From NCBI GenBank assembly GCA_964545045.1, contig CAZJEN010000015.1, positions 12,403 through 76,402 of the forward strand: a stretch of 64,000 nucleotides of DNA, in the 5' to 3' direction. Shown here piece after piece: positions 50,460 to 60,167 of this stretch. This DNA comes from SIG307 sp964545045 (GTDB lineage: Bacteria; Bacillota; Clostridia; Lachnospirales; Lachnospiraceae). Every line of letters begins with the position of its first letter. Position 1 is the stretch's first letter. Made by a program: the position numbers and the translations under genes. The notes under the pieces were generated by a model that ran no database searches, had not been told where the DNA came from, and was given only the letters and a program-made list of their open reading frames with translations.

Positions 50460-51536
50460 TTATCTCTTGTAAAAGAAATTATCCTCCGGCAACGTGCCTC
50501 CCACAGAGGCCGGATTCTGCTCAAATAATACATTCAGATATGCATTTGCCTTTGCCTTCATCTCATCGCCTTCGATTAGTACAATGTTGCAGTACGGAAT
50601 TGCCTTCTTTGCAATTGGTGCCTTGAAAATATCAAACTTCTCGGACAATGCCGCTGCCGCATCCACATTTTCCACCGTATATGCTGCAGAAACCACATAT
50701 TCCTCTAAAAATGCATTTACCACATCCGGATTCTCGGTCAAATACTTCGTATTTGCCACCACAACACCGGTAACTACCGTGGAACCTTCGTTGAAAGCTT
50801 CCCATTCCCTCGTGATATCCAGCGCAATACGGGCCTTTGCGTTACTGTTTAACACCGTGGTTACATACGGCTGCGGAAGCATAGCCACCGCATTCTCCGT
50901 CTGGGATAAAATTGCCGCTACCTCGGTAGCCTCGGACTTATACTCTACGGTTACATCCTTGCCCGGCTCCATGCCTGCGGACTTTAACAGCCAGTTTAAG
51001 GTGTACTCCGGCGTAGTTCCTTTACCGGTAGAATAAATGGTCTTGCCTCTTAAATCCTCTACCGTCTGAACCGTCTCACCGGTCTCTACGATGTACAGCA
51101 CGCCCAAGGTATTAATACCAAGCATGGTAACCCCACCCTTGGATTTATTGTAAAGCACGGAAGCCAGATTACACGGAACCGCCGCAATCGGGATATCGCC
51201 TTTGATAATGCTGGCGGTAATCTCATCTGCCGCGCCCGCAATGGTAAACTTGTAGTTATTCGCGGTAGTACCTGCCTCCGCATCCTCCATCATCTTCAGC
51301 ATACCAAGAGCCGTCGGTCCCTTCATTGCCGCAATATTTACATCCACCTTTGCCTTCGGAGCTTCCGTCGGTGCTGCAGTCGGCTGTGTATCCTGACCTT
51401 CCTCACCGCTTGCTGCCTCCTGGGTCACCACCGGTTCCATCGTCGGCTCTGCCGGACCTTCATCCTGCTTTCCGCAACTTGCAAAAGCAGACACCAGCAT
51501 CATAGCCGTCAACAACAATGCTAACTTCTTTTTCAT
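50460..51536 (-). CDS. ABC transporter substrate-binding lipoprotein
   Basis: A 358-residue lipoprotein (signal and lipobox VSAFASCGK) with an NMT1/SsuA-type periplasmic-binding fold: NIAAMKGPTALGMLKMMED, IPIAAVPCNLASVLYNKS, TIYSTGKGTTPEYTLNWL. It fits nitrate/sulfonate/pyrimidine-precursor-type importers. The linker after the signal is rich in Thr, Glu and Ala. A partner is the permease-ATPase fusion at 41493-43010; that they work together is an inference from family. Confidence 0.88.
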   Translation of the reverse strand: MKKKLALLLTAMMLVSAFASCGKQDEGPAEPTMEPVVTQEAASGEEGQDTQPTAAPTEAPKAKVDVNIAAMKGPTALGMLKMMEDAEAGTTANNYKFTIAGAADEITASIIKGDIPIAAVPCNLASVLYNKSKGGVTMLGINTLGVLYIVETGETVQTVEDLRGKTIYSTGKGTTPEYTLNWLLKSAGMEPGKDVTVEYKSEATEVAAILSQTENAVAMLPQPYVTTVLNSNAKARIALDITREWEAFNEGSTVVTGVVVANTKYLTENPDVVNAFLEEYVVSAAYTVENVDAAAALSEKFDIFKAPIAKKAIPYCNIVLIEGDEMKAKANAYLNVLFEQNPASVGGTLPEDNFFYKR

Positions 51537-51663
51537 AATAAATCCTCACTTTCTTCTGACCGGGAACGTATCCCGTATCCTCAGAATTTTTATTTCTCTT
51601 CTGCCTCTTCTTCGGAAACTCCTCGAAATCGGCAAGGAAAGCCCTCGGGACTTCCGCTCTGTA

Positions 51664-52161
51664 TTATACGGCCTGCATCTCTACCTTCACACCGGAAAGC
51701 AGGCTCTGCACCTTCACATGAATCACCGGAAGGTCTTCCTCTTCGTAATTCGGCACCAGATTCATAAAACCGCTCAATACATCGGCGTCATCCGCCTCCA
51801 CGCGCACCATAGGCGGCACCTTAACCACAACACCGCTCAATACGCTACGTACACAGACCTCCGTATATTCGGAAAGCTCCGCCTCCGTCAAATCAATCTC
51901 TACACCGGAAGCCAGCGCATTCACCTCAATATCAGAAACAGTCTCCTCATCGAAAGCAACTGTTCTTCCATTTAAAAAGCTCAAATAGCGCTTTTTCTCA
52001 TTCCCCTCATTGTCCACCTCCAAACGGTTCGCCAGACGGTTCATCACCTTCTTTGCCGCCGTTACTGCACCGTATACCGTGGCTGCAAATACCGCCAAAC
52101 GGAACAGGCACCGGAACAAACAACACTTTTCTTCCTTCACTGCTACAACTTCATCTCTCAT
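51664..52161 (-). CDS. LiaF-like cell envelope stress protein
   Basis: A 165-residue protein with an N-terminal membrane segment (LFRLAVFAATVYGAVTAAKK) and a C-terminal beta-rich LiaF/YvqF-like part (VNALASGVEIDLTEAELSE, VRSVLSGVVVKVP, VQSLLSGVKVEM) in which the repeat SGV.. recurs three times. Its location next to a two-component system suggests control of that system or response to envelope stress. AAGGAG precedes the ATG. Confidence 0.65.
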   Translation of the reverse strand: MRDEVVAVKEEKCCLFRCLFRLAVFAATVYGAVTAAKKVMNRLANRLEVDNEGNEKKRYLSFLNGRTVAFDEETVSDIEVNALASGVEIDLTEAELSEYTEVCVRSVLSGVVVKVPPMVRVEADDADVLSGFMNLVPNYEEEDLPVIHVKVQSLLSGVKVEMQAV

Positions 52162-52178
52162 ACCTATACTCCTTTCTA

Positions 52179-52868
52179 TTATGCCTTAAACCGATACCCC
52201 ACACCCCATATAGTTTCGATGTATTGCGGGTTCGCCGTATCGGTCTCTATCTTTTCCCGTACCTTCTTGATATGCACCGTCACCGTAGCAATATCTCCCA
52301 CAGAATCCATGTCCCAGATTTCCCGGAACAACTCATCCTTGGTGAATACCCGGTTCGGATTCTCCGCCAGATACGTTAAAAGGTCAAATTCTTTGGTGGT
52401 AAACGGCTTCTCTTCCCCGTTTACAAACACCCGGCGGGCCGTCTTGTCAATGCGCAAACCTCTGGTCTCCACCGTCTTATTCTCCTTAATGCCGCTGCCC
52501 ACCAGACGCTCATACCGTTGCAGGTGCGCTTTTACTCGGGCAACCATCTCGCTGGGACTGAAAGGCTTTGTCATATAATCGTCCGCCCCGAGACCCAGTC
52601 CGCGAATTTTGTCTACCTCATCCTTCTTTGCGGAAACCATCAAAATCGGGATATCCTTCGCCTCACGAACAGCTTTGCAAATCTCAAACCCGTCGCTTCC
52701 CGGAAGCATCAGATCCAGAATCACCAAATCATAGTTTCCCTCTAACGCAGCCTTCTTTCCTCTTACTCCGTCCTCCGCAATGGTTACCTCATAGCCGGAA
52801 AGCTCCAAATAATCCCGCTCCAGCTCCGCTATCGCGGTCTCGTCCTCAATAATTAAAATCCTCGCCAT
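52179..52868 (-). CDS. OmpR/PhoB-family response regulator
   Basis: A 229-residue regulator with receiver (acidic DE at 8-9, phospho-acceptor Asp51 in VILDLMLPG, Lys in YMTKPFSP) and winged-helix DNA-binding domain (TTKEFDLLTYLAENPNRVFT). It overlaps no gene but is 21 bases from the sensor. An AGGAGG site lies before the ATG. Confidence 0.95.
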   Translation of the reverse strand: MARILIIEDETAIAELERDYLELSGYEVTIAEDGVRGKKAALEGNYDLVILDLMLPGSDGFEICKAVREAKDIPILMVSAKKDEVDKIRGLGLGADDYMTKPFSPSEMVARVKAHLQRYERLVGSGIKENKTVETRGLRIDKTARRVFVNGEEKPFTTKEFDLLTYLAENPNRVFTKDELFREIWDMDSVGDIATVTVHIKKVREKIETDTANPQYIETIWGVGYRFKA

Positions 52869-52889
52869 ACTTCCTCCTTTTACAACACG

Positions 52890-54425
52890 CTACGCTTTAA
52901 TTTCACCGAGAAAGCGAAGTTTCTGCGGCAACTTCTGTTCCTGCCCGTCTTTCCGAACCTTTAACAAGGTAAACGAAATCGTCGTGCCTTCCCCTTCTTC
53001 GCTTCGCGCACTAATGGTGCCGCCATGGTCCTCCACAATCTGCTTTGCGATTGCAAGTCCCAATCCGGAACCGCCTTTCCCCGTATTTCTGGAAGTATCC
53101 CCTCTATAAAACCGCTCAAAAACATGCGGTAAATCTTTCTTCGGAATTCCTGCACCCGTGTCGCTGATTTCCGTACGGATGTAGGATAACTCATCGACCA
53201 GCGTTATGGTAATTTCTCCGCTGTCTTTCGATAAGTATTTTACCGCATTCCCTATAATATTCATGGTAATGCGCTTTAACTGCTCTCTGTCGGCATAAAC
53301 CTCATCATCCTCCGCCAGCTCGTCCGCCAACGAAATTTTAATATTTTTCCGCTCCAGCTCCGGCTCGTCCTCTTCGATACAATCCGCAAAAAACTCCTTC
53401 AGGCGAACCTTCTCGAAATAATACGGATAGGACTTACAGTCAATCTTAGTATAGAACGCCAGCTCCTCCACCATACGGGTCATATCTTCTGCCTTGCTCC
53501 GTATGGTCCGCAAATATTTTTCCTGCTTTTCCGGCGTATCCGCAACACCGTCCATCATTCCTTCCGCATAGCCCTTTATGGTCGTCAGCGGAGTTTTCAA
53601 ATCATGGGAAATGTTTCCGATTAAGGTACGCAAATCCTCCTCATACTGAATCCGGGTATCAATCTCCGTCTTCAGATGAGCACGCATGTCTTCAAAATCT
53701 GCACTGAGTTCTCCGATTTCATCCTCACCGGTCTTCTCCAACCGGAAATCCAGGTCGCCCTCTTTTACCCGTCTCGTCGCTTGTTTTAGCTTGTTAATCG
53801 GTTTCATAATTCCGGCATACAGCCAGATACTCAAAAACAAACCGGTCACAAGAAAAACAATCACTACCGAACCGAGAGCCTGTATCAACGAAGTCTTCGT
53901 CTGAGGCATCAGCGTATTTACATCAGAAACAATATAAAAACTTCCGGACTCCTCATCTGAAAAAAGAAAATCCCACTGCTTTACCAAATACGGAACCCTT
54001 CCGTTGACATAAAGACCTCCGTCCACATTAGTATTATAGGAACCGTGTTCCGGCAACGTATCCTGTACCTTCTCATACAAAACATCGTTTCCGCAGTAAA
54101 CAAGGGATTCCCCCTTTTGCACCACCAAAAAAGCCTGCCGCTTTTCCAGTCTTTCGTTTACGGATGTCAGATAAGCCGTATCCAACATTGCATCCGGATG
54201 CTTCCCTGTTTCTGTTTTTAGCTCATTATAAATCCCCCGGGTCAGGCGGTTTAACACCTGCACCGGGTTCTGCAATGCCTGCAGCGTATTTACTTCCGTT
54301 TCGTAGGCCTGCTGCATCACATTGGTCTGATAATTAATAATAATGAATCCGAAGCTCACAAGAAGAAGTATCGGAAACAGCGTCATAAGCATAAACATCA
54401 CAATAAGACGCTTTCGAAAATCCAT
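52890..54425 (-). CDS. HAMP-domain sensor histidine kinase
   Basis: A 511-residue kinase: membrane helix 1 (about 8-30), extracytoplasmic sensor part, second helix (about 185-207), HAMP, then dimer/phosphoacceptor NISHDLKTPLTTIKGYAEG (His is the phosphorylation site), N-box NIIGNAVKY, G1 DTGAGIP, F and G2 GKGGSGLGLAI. It phosphorylates the neighbouring OmpR-type regulator. The signal is unknown but the LiaF-like neighbour suggests the envelope. Confidence 0.95.
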   Translation of the reverse strand: MDFRKRLIVMFMLMTLFPILLLVSFGFIIINYQTNVMQQAYETEVNTLQALQNPVQVLNRLTRGIYNELKTETGKHPDAMLDTAYLTSVNERLEKRQAFLVVQKGESLVYCGNDVLYEKVQDTLPEHGSYNTNVDGGLYVNGRVPYLVKQWDFLFSDEESGSFYIVSDVNTLMPQTKTSLIQALGSVVIVFLVTGLFLSIWLYAGIMKPINKLKQATRRVKEGDLDFRLEKTGEDEIGELSADFEDMRAHLKTEIDTRIQYEEDLRTLIGNISHDLKTPLTTIKGYAEGMMDGVADTPEKQEKYLRTIRSKAEDMTRMVEELAFYTKIDCKSYPYYFEKVRLKEFFADCIEEDEPELERKNIKISLADELAEDDEVYADREQLKRITMNIIGNAVKYLSKDSGEITITLVDELSYIRTEISDTGAGIPKKDLPHVFERFYRGDTSRNTGKGGSGLGLAIAKQIVEDHGGTISARSEEGEGTTISFTLLKVRKDGQEQKLPQKLRFLGEIKA

Positions 54426-54515
54426 ATTCCTTTCCTCCTGTCTCCCCCGAAAAACTCATCCCTCACCATCTCCAAAGGCTTTCTAAGGAAATCAATGATA
54501 TCATCCATGCTTTCT

Positions 54516-55328
54516 TTAGAAATTCTGTGCCCGGAATTCGTTCGGCGTAATACCCTCCAAACGCTTGAAATTATAGCAATAATAGCTGACATCACGGATA
54601 CCGACCATCTGTCCCACCGCTGCAATCTTCATGCTGCGGTCTGCCAGATAACGCTTGGAAATCTGGATTCTGCGTCTTGTAATATACTCAAACGGACGCA
54701 TGGAAAACGCCTCTTTGAACGTACGGCACAAATGCTGCGGTGTAATATTCAAAACCGCTGCCAAATCCTGCAGTGTCATCTGCTCCGTAATATGCTCGTC
54801 GATATAATCCAGCAAAGGAAGCAATCTCTGCTTGCCCTTAGTCTGCGGCTGTGCCAGCTCGTGCTGCAACATATAGAACTCCATCAACAAATCATAAATA
54901 TGCACCGAGCTGCGCTCCATACCATTTAACCGGTCATTCTTTAACTCCGTCAAAATCTGACGCATAATACGTTCAAAACGAGAGGTGTCCATACCGTTTA
55001 ATACGGTGGCGTCCTTAATGCCCATACACTCCAAGGCCTGCGGCATTCCTTCGCCTGCCAGATGAATCCAGCTGGTTACCCATTTCCCTTTGCCGTAATA
55101 ACGGTGTTCCCGTCCTTCCGGAAGATAGAACACGCATCCCGGCTCTAACTGAAACACTTTACCTTCCGTTTCCAGTACTCCCTCGCCTTCCACGCAAAAG
55201 ATAAACTGCGGCAGACAATATCCGTTTTCTCTTACAATCGGACACTGCTCCTTATTTAATCCGACTGCCGGGGTCTGATATAACAACTTTGACTTTCCGA
55301 TATTCGGAAATACTGCTTCCGGTTTCAT
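54516..55328 (-). CDS. AraC-family transcription regulator
   Basis: About 270 residues: an N-terminal cupin-like sensor (FQLEPGCVFYLPEGREHRYYG) and a C-terminal pair of helix-turn-helix motifs (MTLQDLAAVLNITPQHLCRTFKEAF and RSMKIAAVGQMVGIRDVSYYCYNFKR). ATG at 55328 lies six bases after AGGAGG; the next upstream ATG is inside that site. It probably controls a nearby carbohydrate or stress gene, and no target is evident. Confidence 0.9.
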   Translation of the reverse strand: MKPEAVFPNIGKSKLLYQTPAVGLNKEQCPIVRENGYCLPQFIFCVEGEGVLETEGKVFQLEPGCVFYLPEGREHRYYGKGKWVTSWIHLAGEGMPQALECMGIKDATVLNGMDTSRFERIMRQILTELKNDRLNGMERSSVHIYDLLMEFYMLQHELAQPQTKGKQRLLPLLDYIDEHITEQMTLQDLAAVLNITPQHLCRTFKEAFSMRPFEYITRRRIQISKRYLADRSMKIAAVGQMVGIRDVSYYCYNFKRLEGITPNEFRAQNF

Positions 55329-55347
55329 ACGCATCCTCCTCTTTGGC

Positions 55348-56739
55348 TTATAAGTCGCAGGTTCCTACCGTTCTCGGGAACGGAACTACGTCACGAATAT
55401 TGCCGATACCGGTCAAATACATAACGCAACGCTCAAATCCGAGACCGAAGCCTGCATGTCTTGCAGAACCGTATTTACGTAAATCCAGATAGAAATCGTA
55501 ATCCTCCGGATTTAACTTTAACTCTTCCATTCTCTTATAAAGCTTATCGTAGTCATCCTCTCTCTGGCTGCCTCCGATAATTTCACCGATGCCCGGAACC
55601 AAAAGGTCCATTGCCGCAACGGTCTTGTTATCCTCATTCATCTTCATGTAGAACGCCTTAATATCCTTCGGATAATCCGTTACGAATACCGGCTTCTTGA
55701 ATACCTGCTCGGTAAGATAACGCTCATGCTCAGTCTGTAAATCACAGCCCCAGCTTACCTTGTAAGCGAAGTTGTCGTTATTCTTCTCTAAAATCTCAAT
55801 TGCCTCGGTGTAGGTTACATGACCGAACTCGGAATTTGCAACATGGTTCAAACGCTCAATAAGTCCCTTATCTACAAAGCTGTTGAAGAAATTCATCTCT
55901 TCCGGTGCATTCTCCAGTACATACTTGATGATATACTTAATCATGCTCTCCGCAAGCATCATATCATCCTTTAAATCCGCAAACGCGATTTCCGGCTCAA
56001 TCATCCAGAACTCTGCCGCATGACGGGTGGTGTTGGAATTCTCCGCACGGAAGGTCGGTCCGAAAGTGTAAATGTTACGGAAGGCCATTGCATAGGTCTC
56101 ACCGTTTAACTGACCGCTTACGGTAAGATTGGTGGACTTTCCGAAGAAATCCTTCGTATAATCCACAGAACCGTCCTCGTTCTTCGGCACATTCTCCATA
56201 TCCATGGTAGTTACACGGAACATTTCACCTGCACCCTCACAGTCGCTACCGGTAATGAGCGGCGTATGAACGTAAACGAAGTCTCTCTCCTGGAAGAACT
56301 TATGAATCGCATACGCAATCAAGGAACGTACACGGAACACTGCCTGGAACGTATTGGTACGCGGACGAAGATGGGTCATAGTACGTAAAAACTCCAACGT
56401 ATGACGCTTCTTCTGTAACGGATAATCCGGGGTGGATGTACCTTCTACGAATACTTCCTCTGCCTGAATTTCGAACGGCTGCTTTGCCTCCGGCGTCGCC
56501 ACCAGCTCACCGGTTACGATAATTGCGGAACCTACGTTAAGCTTGGAAACCTCCGTAAAGTTATCCATGGTATCATGATACACTACCTGTAACGTCTCAA
56601 AAAACGTTCCGTCGTTCAATACGATAAAGCCGAATGCCTTAGAATCTCTGACACTTCTTACCCAACCGCCTACGGTTACCTTCTTACCTAAATACTGCTC
56701 TCTGTTACGATACAACTCTCTTACTGTTACTAATTCCAT
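55348..56739 (-). CDS. asnS: Asparaginyl-tRNA synthetase
   Basis: A 463-residue class II synthetase with N-terminal OB fold (VTVGGWVRSVRDSKAFGFIVL) and catalytic motifs (FRAENSNTTRHAAEFWMIEPEIAF, GCDLQTEHERYL, GFGLGFERCVMYLTGIGNIRDV). It charges tRNA-Asn, a copy of which is encoded at the end of the window. AAGGAG precedes the ATG. Confidence 0.96.
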   Translation of the reverse strand: MELVTVRELYRNREQYLGKKVTVGGWVRSVRDSKAFGFIVLNDGTFFETLQVVYHDTMDNFTEVSKLNVGSAIIVTGELVATPEAKQPFEIQAEEVFVEGTSTPDYPLQKKRHTLEFLRTMTHLRPRTNTFQAVFRVRSLIAYAIHKFFQERDFVYVHTPLITGSDCEGAGEMFRVTTMDMENVPKNEDGSVDYTKDFFGKSTNLTVSGQLNGETYAMAFRNIYTFGPTFRAENSNTTRHAAEFWMIEPEIAFADLKDDMMLAESMIKYIIKYVLENAPEEMNFFNSFVDKGLIERLNHVANSEFGHVTYTEAIEILEKNNDNFAYKVSWGCDLQTEHERYLTEQVFKKPVFVTDYPKDIKAFYMKMNEDNKTVAAMDLLVPGIGEIIGGSQREDDYDKLYKRMEELKLNPEDYDFYLDLRKYGSARHAGFGLGFERCVMYLTGIGNIRDVVPFPRTVGTCDL

Positions 56740-56776
56740 TTTTATTCTCCTTCCGGCGGGAATTACTCCCGCGATT

Positions 56777-57763
56777 TCACTGTTTCAAACACTCCGTCAC
56801 CAACTCAATAAAACGTTCCGTAATGACATATTCCGCTTCCTCTGCCTGACGCTCGGTAAGACCTGCCACAAAGCCTCCTGCCATGCCGGCATGTCCGCCG
56901 CCGCCGCCCGGATACCCGGCTAACGCCTTTCTCACAATCACGCCGGCATCCGCATCTGCACGTTCGCTTCTTACCGAAAGCTTCAACCCTCCGGCGCGAT
57001 ACGAATACACCACGGAAAACTCAACCACATCCAAAGACATAATGAAGTCCGACAACGTTCCCATCATTGCTTCGGAACAATCTGCCCCAACATTGGCCAC
57101 ACCGATATTTTTCCCATATATTTTTAAATCTTTCAAAGCCTCCCGGTATGCATCCAAATCCGTCATAATCAGCGAATGACTTTCAAACAACCGGATCAAG
57201 TCAATGTCGGCCTTTTTATACATGGCACAAAACATGTCCACGTCCTCCGTGGTTGTCTGCCGCATCAGATTTGCGGTATCCATCTTGATTCCGTAGACCA
57301 GTGCCGTAGCCACCTTCTGACTCACCGGTATCTCGTTTTCAAAAAAATACTCCGCAATCATCGTGGCACAGGCACCCACCTTACGAATATCGAAAAAGCG
57401 GTAACTGTCCGTATCCTGTACCGGATGATGATCGATGCAGGCGATTTCCTCTCCGATCAGCTCCTCCAGATTTACATTACCCTTTTGACCGTCCACTAAA
57501 ATAATTTCATCCTCCGGCGCTATCGGTAAATCATCCACATCATACAGCTCCAGTCCCAGGGCTTCCGTCATAGAAACAGTATTGGCCTTGTCGATTTCGC
57601 CCTGATAACAAATCACGGATTCGATTCCCTTGTAACGCAACAGCTCCTGTAATCCGTACGCACTGGCCAGCGCATCCTGGTCCGGATAATTGTGGGTCTG
57701 GATATATACCTTCGGCCTTGTAATAACAGCCAGTAAACGATCTAATGCCGTCTTATTCTCCAT
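56777..57763 (-). CDS. DHH-family phosphoesterase (NrnA/Orn-like nanoRNase type)
   Basis: About 328 residues. The DHH part shows THNYPDQDALASAYGLQ, ILVDGQKGNV and CIDHHPVQD; the C-terminal DHHA1 part has the GGGGHAGMAGG glycine motif. It belongs to the group that degrades short RNA, cyclic dinucleotide products or pAp; the substrate is unclear. ATG at 57763 follows AGAGAGG seven bases upstream, while the frame is open to 57835. It lies after the aminotransferase gene, with two small GC-rich hairpins between them. Confidence 0.85.
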   Translation of the reverse strand: MENKTALDRLLAVITRPKVYIQTHNYPDQDALASAYGLQELLRYKGIESVICYQGEIDKANTVSMTEALGLELYDVDDLPIAPEDEIILVDGQKGNVNLEELIGEEIACIDHHPVQDTDSYRFFDIRKVGACATMIAEYFFENEIPVSQKVATALVYGIKMDTANLMRQTTTEDVDMFCAMYKKADIDLIRLFESHSLIMTDLDAYREALKDLKIYGKNIGVANVGADCSEAMMGTLSDFIMSLDVVEFSVVYSYRAGGLKLSVRSERADADAGVIVRKALAGYPGGGGGHAGMAGGFVAGLTERQAEEAEYVITERFIELVTECLKQ

Positions 57764-57839
57764 ACGATATCCTCTCTGAACACAGAATCCCGCCTGCGAG
57801 ATTCTCCTCCTGCGGCGGGTCGCCACAGGCGACAACTAC

Positions 57840-59030
57840 TTACTTGCCGTACTCCTTCGCCAGCTTCTCAAACAACGGAAGCGCACGCTCTACCTGCTCA
57901 GTCTTTACGCAGTAAGAAATACGAAGGAAGCCCGGACATCCGAAATCCGTTCCCGGAACCAACAGCAAATCATACTTCTTTGCACGCTCACAGAACGCTC
58001 TCTCGTCTGCCTCCAAAGCCTGCGGGAACAAATAAAACGCACCCTGCGGCTTCACCACATTGTAACCGAAGGAAGTCATGCCCTCGTATAACAAATCGCG
58101 GTTCTTCTGATAAATGGAAATGTCCGCGGTCTCCTCGGCACACTTTGCCGCTACACGCTGGAACATACTCGGCGCATTTACATATCCTAAAATTCTGCCC
58201 GCACCACAAACCGCAGCGTAAGCATCCTGCCAATCCTCCATTTCGCACGGTACCACGATATATCCGATACGCTCACCCGGCAAGGAAAGGGACTTACTGT
58301 AGGAATAACATACAAAGGTATTCTTATAATACTTGGTCACATACGGAATCTCTACTCCGTCATAAGCGATTTCACGGTACGGTTCATCGGAAATCAGGTA
58401 AATGGCATGTCCGTATTCCTTTTCCTTTTCCGCAAGAAGTGCCGTCAAACGTTTAATCGTCTCCTCGGAATATACCGCACCGGACGGGTTGTTCGGGGAA
58501 TTGATAATAACACCCTTGGTCTTCTCATTGATACGCTTCTCAAACTCCTCGAAATTAATCTGGAAACTCTCGGTATCTGCCGGTACAATCACACACTTGG
58601 CACCCGCGCCCTTCTCAATGAAACACTGGTACTCCGGAAAGAACGGAGCAAATACAATAAACTCGTCTCCCGGTACAGTAAGTGCCTTAAATACAATACT
58701 GATTGCGGCTGCCGCACCAACGGTCATGTACAGATTGTCCTTCGTAAAATTCGTACCGAATCTACGATTAATGGACGCAGAAATGGACTCACGTACAAAA
58801 TCCGCCCCCTGGGCACTGGTATACCCGTGAAGCACCGCCGGATTCTCGGACTGAATGATATCCAATAAAGTCTTCGTTACAGTCTCCGGCGCCGGTACAT
58901 TCGGATTACCGATACTGAAATCAAAAATATTTTCTCTGCCTACGATTTTGGCACGCTGGTTGCCGTATTCAAAAATTTCTCTGATTGTGGAACGCTTTTT
59001 TCCAAGCTCCACCATTGCTTCTGCTAACAT
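57840..59030 (-). CDS. Class I/II pyridoxal phosphate aminotransferase
   Basis: About 396 residues of the fold-type I aspartate-aminotransferase family. SYSKSLSLPGERIGY contains the PLP Lys, PNNPSGAVYSEETIK holds the PNNPxG motif, and FLRISYCV carries the substrate carboxylate Arg. The start at 59030 uses AAGGAAG; the frame opens at TTG 59048. A promoter is at 59064-59092. Substrate amino acid not predicted; annotated aspartate/aromatic-type. Confidence 0.92.
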   Translation of the reverse strand: MLAEAMVELGKKRSTIREIFEYGNQRAKIVGRENIFDFSIGNPNVPAPETVTKTLLDIIQSENPAVLHGYTSAQGADFVRESISASINRRFGTNFTKDNLYMTVGAAAAISIVFKALTVPGDEFIVFAPFFPEYQCFIEKGAGAKCVIVPADTESFQINFEEFEKRINEKTKGVIINSPNNPSGAVYSEETIKRLTALLAEKEKEYGHAIYLISDEPYREIAYDGVEIPYVTKYYKNTFVCYSYSKSLSLPGERIGYIVVPCEMEDWQDAYAAVCGAGRILGYVNAPSMFQRVAAKCAEETADISIYQKNRDLLYEGMTSFGYNVVKPQGAFYLFPQALEADERAFCERAKKYDLLLVPGTDFGCPGFLRISYCVKTEQVERALPLFEKLAKEYGK

Positions 59031-59063
59031 ATTTACGCTTCCTTTCAATAAATATCCATTGTT

Positions 59064-59092
59064 ATCATACCACGAATTGAATTAGGTTGCAA
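59064..59092 (-). promoter_or_regulatory. Promoter of the aminotransferase operon
   Basis: TTGCAA (59092-59087) and TATGAT (59069-59064), 17 bases apart on the minus strand. Placed about 35 bases upstream of the aminotransferase start. Confidence 0.7.
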
Positions 59093-59181
59093 TAAAAATA
59101 TTCATTTTCTTATGTAAAGCATTGTAAAAAATGAGCTCACTGTTTTTGTAAAATAAAGAACTTCTCTCACACTCAAACTAT

Positions 59182-59210
59182 TTGCCAACAATCCGCAAAT
59201 ATGATATACT
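59182..59210 (+). promoter_or_regulatory. Promoter of the esterase gene
   Basis: TTGCCA (59182-59187) and TATACT (59205-59210), 17 bases apart, 28 bases before the esterase ATG. Confidence 0.7.
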
Positions 59211-59237
59211 ATAAACAAACTTTAGGAGGTATTTGCT

Positions 59238-60068
59238 ATGATTATGAACGGTATTACAATCGAAACCGAATGTCCACTTTCCTCTTACGAAAAGAGAGAC
59301 GGTGTTGTCTATCCGGAAGTTGTTCACGAAACCTATTTTTCTACTACCACCGGTCTTAACAGAGGTGCCAACGTGGTGCTTCCTCCGAACTACGATGCTT
59401 CCAAGAAGTATCCGGTTCTTTACTTGTTGCACGGCATTTTCGGCGATGAATATGTACATTTGCGCGACGGTGACCGCAAGCTTTTGGAGCTGCTGGGAAA
59501 TCTTACCGCAGATGGTCTTGCAGAGGAAATGGTAGTTGTTTTGCCGCATATGTATGCCTCCTCCGATCCGAATCAGCAGCCTGCCTTTAACTTAGAGGCA
59601 GTTCAGCCGTATGACAATTTTATCAACGACTTAGTTACGGATTTAATGCCGTTTATCGCAGGCAAATATTCCGTTTATACCGACCGCGAGCATCAGGCGA
59701 TTGCAGGCTTCTCCATGGGTGGCCGCGAATCCTTATTCATCGGCTTTACCAGACCGGATTTATTTAACTACATCGGTGCCATCGCTCCGGCTCCGGGTGC
59801 TACCCCGGCTCAGGACTGGGCTATGACCCATCCGGGCCAGATGCAGGAGCACGAAATGACCTTTGCCGGCAAGGAATATGCCGCAAAGCTGGTTATGGTA
59901 TGCTGCGGCAGCAAGGACGGCACCGTTGGTCAGTTCCCGTTAGGCTACCACAAGATCCTGGAAACCAATCAGGTACCGCATACCTGGTTCGAGATTCCAG
60001 AAGCGGAGCATAATGCAACCGCTATCCGTCCTGGCTTATACAATTACTTACGTGCAATTTTTAAGTAA
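59238..60068 (+). CDS. Alpha/beta-hydrolase esterase (EstA/CE1-type)
   Basis: A 276-residue cytoplasmic enzyme of the putative esterase family that includes carbohydrate esterase 1. Nucleophile Ser sits in GFSMGGRES, an HG-type oxyanion region in YLLHGIFGDE, the acid in CGSKDGT and the catalytic His near EAEHNATAI. It may deacetylate or de-esterify a sugar or thioester; no signal peptide. A consensus AGGAGG site precedes the ATG. Confidence 0.88.
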   Translation: MIMNGITIETECPLSSYEKRDGVVYPEVVHETYFSTTTGLNRGANVVLPPNYDASKKYPVLYLLHGIFGDEYVHLRDGDRKLLELLGNLTADGLAEEMVVVLPHMYASSDPNQQPAFNLEAVQPYDNFINDLVTDLMPFIAGKYSVYTDREHQAIAGFSMGGRESLFIGFTRPDLFNYIGAIAPAPGATPAQDWAMTHPGQMQEHEMTFAGKEYAAKLVMVCCGSKDGTVGQFPLGYHKILETNQVPHTWFEIPEAEHNATAIRPGLYNYLRAIFK

Positions 60069-60111
60069 TTCTTCCTTTCTGGCTACACTGTAAATAATAA
60101 CAATTTTCAAG

Positions 60112-60156
60112 GAGTGCTCCGGCCCACACCGCATGACGACCGAAGCACTCTTTCTT
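60112..60156 (+). terminator. Terminator after the esterase gene
   Basis: GAGTGCTCCGG (60112-60122) pairs with CCGAAGCACTC (60140-60150) with one mismatch, followed by TTTCTT. The VanZ-like gene starts right after it. Confidence 0.68.
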
Positions 60157-60167
60157 GCGAGGTTTCC

